The notes under the pieces: generated by a model | Told to the model about the DNA's origin: nothing | The model's database searches: none | What the model saw: only the letters and a program-made list of their open reading frames with translations | In this document: piece after piece, positions 59,753-64,000 of the stretch | Numbering within the stretch: position 1 is the first letter of the stretch | Layout of the letters: each line of letters opens with the position of its first letter | IMG/VR virus record: IMGVR_UViG_3300042389_000647 | Coordinates: 1 to 64,000 of that record | Reading direction: 5' to 3' (one strand) | From: a virus | Length of the DNA: 64,000 bases | Position numbers and translations under genes: made by a program

Positions 59753-59788
59753 GAAATCCCCTATCCTTCCGGATAGGGGCTTCTTCTT
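59752..59788. terminator. Hairpin terminator, converging
   Basis: CCCCTATCC and complement (9 bp, loop TTCC), then CTTCTTCTT on the plus strand. Between the 64-aa gene and the converging membrane-protein gene. Confidence 0.8.
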
Positions 59789-59963
59789 ACCACCACTTCC
59801 AGCGGCGGTAGATTGCTCTGAGCCTGATGAAGTAGACGGACGACGCGATGAGGATGACTCCGTAGACTTTGTCCAAGTGAGGAATGTCGAAGAAAATTCC
59901 GACACACCCCAAGATGAAGTAGACAACTGGAATCAGCTCGTATACTGGTCTTGGCAGAAACAT
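59787..59963 (-). CDS. Small two-segment membrane protein B
   Basis: 58 aa, MFLPRPVYELIPVVYFILGC..., two hydrophobic segments (about 10-25 and 33-48) and a basic end (YRRWKWW). It aligns with the 58-aa gene upstream (MxLP...YELxP..Y...yRRrK). GAAAGGATCC precedes the ATG. Probably an inner-membrane protein; function unknown. Confidence 0.7.
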   Translation of the reverse strand: MFLPRPVYELIPVVYFILGCVGIFFDIPHLDKVYGVILIASSVYFIRLRAIYRRWKWW

Positions 59964-59977
59964 GACGGATCCTTTCG

Positions 59978-60154
59978 TCAGATCTCATTCTTCCTGCGAC
60001 GATACTCACGTCGCATTTGAATGATGTGGATTGCAGACAACATGAGGAGCCCGCCGCAGATCTTGGCGACCGCCCCGCTAGTTGATATCCCGGCAAAGCT
60101 CATGACTAGGTAAATGTACGGCAAGAGCTCGTACAACCACTTTGGGAGATGCAT
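59978..60154 (-). CDS. Small two-segment membrane protein A
   Basis: 58 aa, MHLPKWLYELLPYIYLVMSF..., paralogue of the next gene and equal in length, ending REYRRRKNEI. The ATG overlaps the stop of the polymerase beta' fragment (TGATG) with GAGG upstream, so it is coupled to polymerase synthesis. Function unknown. Confidence 0.7.
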   Translation of the reverse strand: MHLPKWLYELLPYIYLVMSFAGISTSGAVAKICGGLLMLSAIHIIQMRREYRRRKNEI

Positions 60155-61488
60155 CAGATTGCCTCCATGAAGTCTTCAAGGTCGAACTTCTCGGTCTTCA
60201 CGGACAGCGAGTGGAAAGCCTTGAGGGAAGCGTTCAGCAGCGCGGAGCCGATGTTCGCCGACGTCAGGCCGATGTTCTTAATTCCGAGCTTGCCTAGCAT
60301 CTCACCGGCGCACTTGTTGCAAATCTTCGGATTTTGACAGAAGAACGGGGTACGCATCTTCACCGTCTTGCCGAGGTACTTCGACTTGTTGTCTCGGTCC
60401 AGAAGGACCAGCTTGTCTCCCTCCGCCACGTAGCGGAAGAGATAGTCTCCGTAGTTCTTGTCGTCCAAATCGACCTTGATCGTATAAGGAGTCTTACAGT
60501 CAGTGCCCGGAGCATCGGCGACGACGGACTGGAAACCGGCGTAGAACTGCTTGACCTTGTAGCCACCCTGACGGGTGTCGATGGCACGACCAAGGGAACC
60601 CTGGACTGCGATGTCGCCTGCGATTCCGACTTCGTCCTTCGATACGCCTTCAACCAGAGAGGAGGTCGCGATGGAGTACTGGGTGGGATCGTCTGACTTC
60701 GCCACCACCCCACGGGCGACTGCGGTGATCTTGTAGTTGCCAGAGAAGGAGCCGTTCACACCGGAGTCGAAGATGATCTTCCCGGAGGAGCCCTTCTCGT
60801 CGAGGATCTTCGACGCCTGAGACAAGATCTTCGGCTCAATCACGTTGTTGTAAGCAACAACGTCGTTTCGGTCGATGATGTCCTTGTGCTCCTTGAACAC
60901 GTCAGCGCGGATCTTCTTAATCTCCTTGGTGGGAGACATAGACAGGATGTCCATAGAGGGGTTGACGTACGGCACCATCGTGAACCCGAGCCAGTTCAGG
61001 TTATCGATGAACTGGTTCATGGCTTGGTACGTGATCTTCTCGTCGATAAACAGCTGGGACATCTCGGAGTAGATCTTGTCCATGTCCTTGGCTGTCAGCG
61101 TGAAGTTCTTGTACGTGATCAGCCCCTTGATATCGACATCGTACCGGAACTGCTGGTGGCTGCCTTGGGAACCGATCACATCTTTGGCCAAATCTCGGAT
61201 CTTTTGCTCTCTGTCGGTAACGACAGCCTGCATGTCCTTAACGTTGTAAAGGGCCAGATTTACGATGAAGCGACCGAAGGTGGTCTCCTTACCGTAGAGC
61301 TCCCCGGCGTTCTTGAACTTGCAGAACTCCGAGTCGGCCTCCTTGAGCATCTTCTCGTCCAGCACCAGCTTGGTGTTCGGAGGGATGTAAGACGAAGACT
61401 CTTCGTTGAACACGACGTGCAATAGCTGCCGAGTGATATTTGCACCTTTGATCTCGAAGATCTTCTTCATAAACTCTTCTTGAGCCAT
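60154..61488 (-). CDS. RNA polymerase beta' subunit, C-terminal fragment
   Basis: A 444-aa homologue of the middle/C-terminal part of beta'. TTFGRFIVNLAL (69-80) resembles TTVGR, and NWLGFTMVP...SMSP (165-186) the funnel/secondary-channel region. SLGRAIDTRQGGYKVKQFY (298-316) is the bridge helix. CQNPKICNKCAGEMLGKLG (384-402) and IGLTSANIGSALLNASLKAFH (406-426) match the zinc site and the start of the trigger loop ([21 protein letters not shown]), where the protein ends. The usual QSIGEP residues are altered. Start at 61488 follows AAAGGA; the longer reading would include a terminator hairpin. Confidence 0.92.
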   Translation of the reverse strand: MAQEEFMKKIFEIKGANITRQLLHVVFNEESSSYIPPNTKLVLDEKMLKEADSEFCKFKNAGELYGKETTFGRFIVNLALYNVKDMQAVVTDREQKIRDLAKDVIGSQGSHQQFRYDVDIKGLITYKNFTLTAKDMDKIYSEMSQLFIDEKITYQAMNQFIDNLNWLGFTMVPYVNPSMDILSMSPTKEIKKIRADVFKEHKDIIDRNDVVAYNNVIEPKILSQASKILDEKGSSGKIIFDSGVNGSFSGNYKITAVARGVVAKSDDPTQYSIATSSLVEGVSKDEVGIAGDIAVQGSLGRAIDTRQGGYKVKQFYAGFQSVVADAPGTDCKTPYTIKVDLDDKNYGDYLFRYVAEGDKLVLLDRDNKSKYLGKTVKMRTPFFCQNPKICNKCAGEMLGKLGIKNIGLTSANIGSALLNASLKAFHSLSVKTEKFDLEDFMEAI

Positions 61489-61524
61489 CTTGATTCCTTT
61501 GGAAATATCTATGCAGCTGTTCAA

Positions 61525-61567
61525 AGAAAGAAAAAAAAAGGATTCCGTCATGATGACGGAATCCTTC
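61525..61567 (-). terminator. Hairpin terminator, leftward
   Basis: AGGATTCCGTCA and complement (12 bp, loop TGA) with ten U in the leftward direction, 4 nt after the stop of the 67-aa ORF. Confidence 0.9.
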
Positions 61568-61570
61568 TGG

Positions 61571-61774
61571 TTAGGATTTGTTTTTGCCATTAAAACGCAT
61601 CACAACTCGGCTGGTAGAGCAGGGAAAGACCCCTGCCCTTCCGTTCGGCTTGTGTTTCGCAGGCTGGTTGATCTTGAGTGTATTACCGGAATTGGTGCGA
61701 GATCTCTGAAAGTTCTCGTGAGATGAGCTTTCGATAGCTTGCGTGATCCCAGTAATCATATCGCCGAGATTCAT
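61571..61774 (-). CDS. Possible 67-aa protein
   Basis: MNLGDMITGITQAIESSSHEN..., basic C-terminus ending MRFNGKNKS. It lies alone between a promoter-like region and a terminator that follows its stop, which supports a real short transcript. The ribosome site is weak and the composition is unusual, so a non-coding RNA is an alternative. Confidence 0.45.
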   Translation of the reverse strand: MNLGDMITGITQAIESSSHENFQRSRTNSGNTLKINQPAKHKPNGRAGVFPCSTSRVVMRFNGKNKS

Positions 61775-61783
61775 AGAATGCTC

Positions 61784-61819
61784 ATTATAGTAGTTGGAAG
61801 ATCACTATAATGATATATC
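61784..61819 (-). promoter_or_regulatory. Promoter-like region of the 67-aa ORF
   Basis: Leftward GATATATCATTATAG followed by CTACTATAATGAGC, with a perfect TATAAT (61784-61789) about 10 nt before the ORF start. Part of the recurring GATATAT set. Confidence 0.4.
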
Positions 61820-61837
61820 CATGTCGCTTCCTCAGAT

Positions 61838-62671
61838 TCAGTTTCCGCCCTTGATCTCTTCGATCTTGTTGTTCAGACCCTGACGCATAGTGAGACCCCC
61901 GGTGATCAAGTTCGACTTCAGACCGGCTCCGACGAGGAAGACGTCCAGAGTGTTGAGCGCCTGACCTTGGTGTATCACGCTCGGCTTGTACCCTTCGGAA
62001 GAGAGAGTGACGGTACCGAGAGCGGAGATCTCCGCCTGCGCTTGGAACTTATGGTTCTTGTTGTCAGCGCGAGCTCCAAGGATTTCTTTGAGGATGTAGT
62101 TGTCGTTGTCCTCGCCGAGGTACCTGTTGATGTTGCTCAGGGCAGACGAGAAGTCGTCCTTGGCGTTGTTCGTCGCAGCGAGCAGTGCGAGAGTGTCGGC
62201 GTCGGTGAGACGGCCAGTCTTCTCACGCTCGTTCAAAGAGCCGGTCAGCTTCGAGCGCGAACCGGCCTTCATGATGTCGATGTTGGAGCGGTTCTTCTTC
62301 GACAGGATCTGCTGCATGCGCTTAAGATGAACGTACATGACGGGCACCCGGAACTTGGAGCGAATCGGCTTACCGTCCGGGCTCAGGTGGCGAACGTAGA
62401 CGTACTCCTCCAGAGGAACCTTCAGGTACTTCGCCGCGTCTTGGATGGAGTCCATCGACACCTTCTTCTCGGCGTAGAGGTCAACCTCCACGTAGAAGTT
62501 GTTGTTGTCGTCGGAGGCCATCTTCTTGAAGTATGTCTCGAACTGCGCGTCGCTCATGGACGCGAATAGTTGCTTGTATTTTTCTGCGTTCCTGCCAGTC
62601 GGTTCGAGGAGCTTCATCGTCGTGATGACCTTCTCCTCAACCGCCTTGCGTTTGGCTCTGCTGATTGCCAT
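61838..62671 (-). CDS. RNA polymerase beta C-terminal-like protein (second polymerase fragment)
   Basis: A 277-aa protein. RVPVMYVHLKRMQQILSKKN, then SRSKLTGSLNEREKTGRLTDADTLALLA, then YILKEILGARAD, resemble the beta C-terminal clamp region (VGYMYMLKL.H...K...Rs, GKaqfGGqR.GEMEvwAL, LqEmLt.KSDD). The larger beta gene at 39240 already contains this region, so this is a second copy, probably of a separate (virion or non-virion) polymerase. It lies near the beta' C-terminal fragment, separated by a terminator and the 67-aa ORF. AAGGAG precedes the ATG. Confidence 0.7.
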   Translation of the reverse strand: MAISRAKRKAVEEKVITTMKLLEPTGRNAEKYKQLFASMSDAQFETYFKKMASDDNNNFYVEVDLYAEKKVSMDSIQDAAKYLKVPLEEYVYVRHLSPDGKPIRSKFRVPVMYVHLKRMQQILSKKNRSNIDIMKAGSRSKLTGSLNEREKTGRLTDADTLALLAATNNAKDDFSSALSNINRYLGEDNDNYILKEILGARADNKNHKFQAQAEISALGTVTLSSEGYKPSVIHQGQALNTLDVFLVGAGLKSNLITGGLTMRQGLNNKIEEIKGGN

Positions 62672-62680
62672 GTTGACTCC

Positions 62681-62809
62681 TTACTTGTCGCCGTCCTTCT
62701 GCTGTCTGCACGGAGGTTTCGGCTTGTCTTCCCGGCGAGGCACGTTGACCTCTCGATTGGAGACGAAGCCGCAGCACTCCTCATCCATCTTCTTAGCTTC
62801 GTCTTTCAT
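62681..62809 (-). CDS. Small 42-aa cysteine-containing protein
   Basis: MKDEAKKMDEECCGFVSNREV..., with PPCRQQKDGDK at the end. Three cysteines (a CC pair and one more). GAGG lies 5 nt before the ATG and its stop overlaps the ribosome site of the beta-like gene. Function unknown. Confidence 0.6.
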   Translation of the reverse strand: MKDEAKKMDEECCGFVSNREVNVPRREDKPKPPCRQQKDGDK

Positions 62810-62816
62810 GCTTTCC

Positions 62817-64000
62817 TCAGATGTTGAGCAGTCGCGCAACGTGGGCGCGGACGCTGTTGTCTCGGTTGGCCGTATCGATGACGTCGATCTTGTCGTCGCT
62901 ACCGAACTGCACCACCTTGCTGATGAGATCTTTGATCGGATCCACGAAGCTCATGTCCACGAGGCGACCGCTCTCGACTGCCAGCTTGATCTCTCCCTCG
63001 ACAGCTTCGATCCCTTTGAGCTGGGAGGCAAGAGTCTTCTTGACCTTCGGGTCGTCGGTGGAGTTCATCTCGTCCTGAATCCGGACTCGCATGTTGCGGA
63101 CTCGCGTCACGATCTGCGGGTGGACATCTCTCGTCGTGCCGTAGAAGTGCCCGATGGAGATGGCTCCGGTGACGGCGGCGTCTGCGTAGCGAGCAGTAGA
63201 TTCTTTGAAGAACGCGCTGGAGCTCCCGACCGTGGTGATCTTCAGGACCATCTCGGACATCTCCGCGCCGTAACCGTGTACCGCAGCAAAGTCGTCTGCG
63301 AACTTCTCATTGGCGTACATGTCGCCGAACTCGATGAACTCGTCGGCTGCAGTCAGGAACGGGAAGAACACGGCGAACACGCCGTCGTAGACCTTGTGGC
63401 GCACCAGATTGAGGATGTACCTCACGTCGTGGTAGAGCTTGTACAGCGCGTAGAACTTGCCCACGAACTGAGCCCCGTCCGAGTTCATCAAGTCGGTGAC
63501 GGCGACCACGCAGGACTGGTATCCCTTGTAGAGCTTCGACAGCACCCCCTTCGCCTCCGGGTCGGTCATCATGCCGAACACCTTCGCAGAGTACTCGTTG
63601 TCCATCAGCCTGTCGCTGATGATCATCATGTACTTCCCGAACTCGCGTCCCATGAGGGTCTGCTTGCCCCACTGGTTGATGAATCCGTTCAGAGCAATCT
63701 GGAACCTCTGGGCCGTGGTCATCACCTCTTTCGGAGCCGTCTTCACGTACTCGATGACCTCGAAGAACACTTGCAGCTGCTTGAAGAATTTTGCGGTGCG
63801 GTACGCATTGACGAACAGGTTCGACGCGTAGAAGTGGTGGCCCACCTCGTGCAGGATGACGCCGAGAGCCTGAGCTCCGTTGTCTGCCATGCGGAGCCAA
63901 GGGAGCGGGAAGCGCACGTAGGCATTGTTCAGCTTGTGGCGGAACCTGTAGCCCTCCGGGCCGACGTCCACGGCGTTCAGCTGGTCCAGCACCGTCTGGC
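62817..64000 (-). CDS. HExxH metallopeptidase-like protein (cut by window edge)
   Basis: At least 394 residues; the frame is open to the window edge, so the true start may lie outside (a GTG at 63992 is a possible internal start). GVILHEVGHHFYASN is a zinc-peptidase helix, and FADDFAAVHGYG further on could give the third ligand, as in HExxH...D/E peptidases. The rest is helical. The same motif occurs in virion-processing or host-attack proteins of large phages, but the substrate is unknown. It lies 7 nt upstream of the 42-aa gene. Confidence 0.7.
   Translation of the reverse strand, partial: QTVLDQLNAVDVGPEGYRFRHKLNNAYVRFPLPWLRMADNGAQALGVILHEVGHHFYASNLFVNAYRTAKFFKQLQVFFEVIEYVKTAPKEVMTTAQRFQIALNGFINQWGKQTLMGREFGKYMMIISDRLMDNEYSAKVFGMMTDPEAKGVLSKLYKGYQSCVVAVTDLMNSDGAQFVGKFYALYKLYHDVRYILNLVRHKVYDGVFAVFFPFLTAADEFIEFGDMYANEKFADDFAAVHGYGAEMSEMVLKITTVGSSSAFFKESTARYADAAVTGAISIGHFYGTTRDVHPQIVTRVRNMRVRIQDEMNSTDDPKVKKTLASQLKGIEAVEGEIKLAVESGRLVDMSFVDPIKDLISKVVQFGSDDKIDVIDTANRDNSVRAHVARLLNI

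Noticed and set aside
31477-61488. Split polymerase as a sequencing frameshift or intron
   Set aside because: The pieces are separated by many genes and lie on different strands, each with its own ribosome site and terminator.
61489-61590. N-terminal extension of the beta' C-terminal fragment (start at 61590)
   Set aside because: It would translate through a perfect terminator hairpin; the ATG at 61488 has a good AAAGGA site and the alignment begins there.
61605-61665. tRNA-like sequence (CTCGGCTGGTAGAGC, similar to a D-arm, followed by a GCAGG/CCTGC hairpin)
   Set aside because: No 7-nt anticodon loop with U33, no matching T-arm and no proper acceptor stem could be drawn; spacing is too short. 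At most a remnant or chance.
1-64000. Prophage attachment site, integrase or host flanks
   Set aside because: No integrase, no bacterial genes and no tRNA-edge repeat were seen; the whole window reads as phage.

Overview
The window is part of the genome of a large tailed phage (jumbo, contractile-tail type) that infects a Gram-negative host. There are no rRNA, tRNA or bacterial housekeeping genes. Genes are tightly packed, often with ATGA or TGATG overlaps, and carry strong GGAGG-type ribosome sites. Perfect hairpins sit at nearly every convergent junction. Virion genes (fibres, T4 gp5-like spike, PAAR tip, gp25-like wedge) and an Rz/Rz1-type spanin pair identify it as a phage of a two-membrane host. 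Most genes look GC-rich. One gene at 3.8-4.7 kb is clearly AT-rich and looks recently acquired.

Layout. 0-5.9 kb: leftward genes for a bacterial-type type II topoisomerase (start of a GyrA/ParC-like subunit and a complete GyrB/ParE-like subunit), a homing-endonuclease-like gene beside gyrB, and a rightward Nudix hydrolase. 5.9-10.1 kb: a leftward cassette of a MoxR-type AAA+ ATPase, a large unknown protein, a metallopeptidase/VWA protein and a small unknown protein. 10.2-22.4 kb: rightward fibre and receptor-binding cluster with shared modules and a duplicated adhesin. 22.4-23.4 kb: small membrane proteins and an HExxH protein. 23.5-26 kb: leftward Dda-like helicase operon. 26.1 kb: spike. 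27.9-30 kb: operon with two paralogous HNH-like proteins. 31.5-32.8 kb: N-terminal half of an RNA polymerase beta' subunit. 33.5-39.2 kb: structural genes, PAAR tip and RyR-domain protein. 39.2-46.8 kb: leftward polymerase beta C-terminal half, RecA, DHH phosphoesterase, RNase H and primase. 46.8-54.5 kb: leftward unknown genes, a GroEL-like chaperonin and baseplate-type genes. 54.7-59.5 kb: rightward spanins and large virion proteins. 59.8-64 kb: leftward beta' C-terminal fragment, a second beta-like fragment and an HExxH protein cut by the window edge.

Together the genes suggest a phage that controls its own transcription with a split multisubunit RNA polymerase. It also brings its own topoisomerase, primase, helicase and recombinase and a private chaperonin. 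Fragments of beta/beta' are scattered over 30 kb, and two different genes carry the beta C-terminal motif, which suggests two polymerases, as in phiKZ-like phages. The least explained parts are the MoxR/VWA cassette, the HNH-like paralogue operon, and a recurring AATGGTTTAGTTA element upstream of virion genes.
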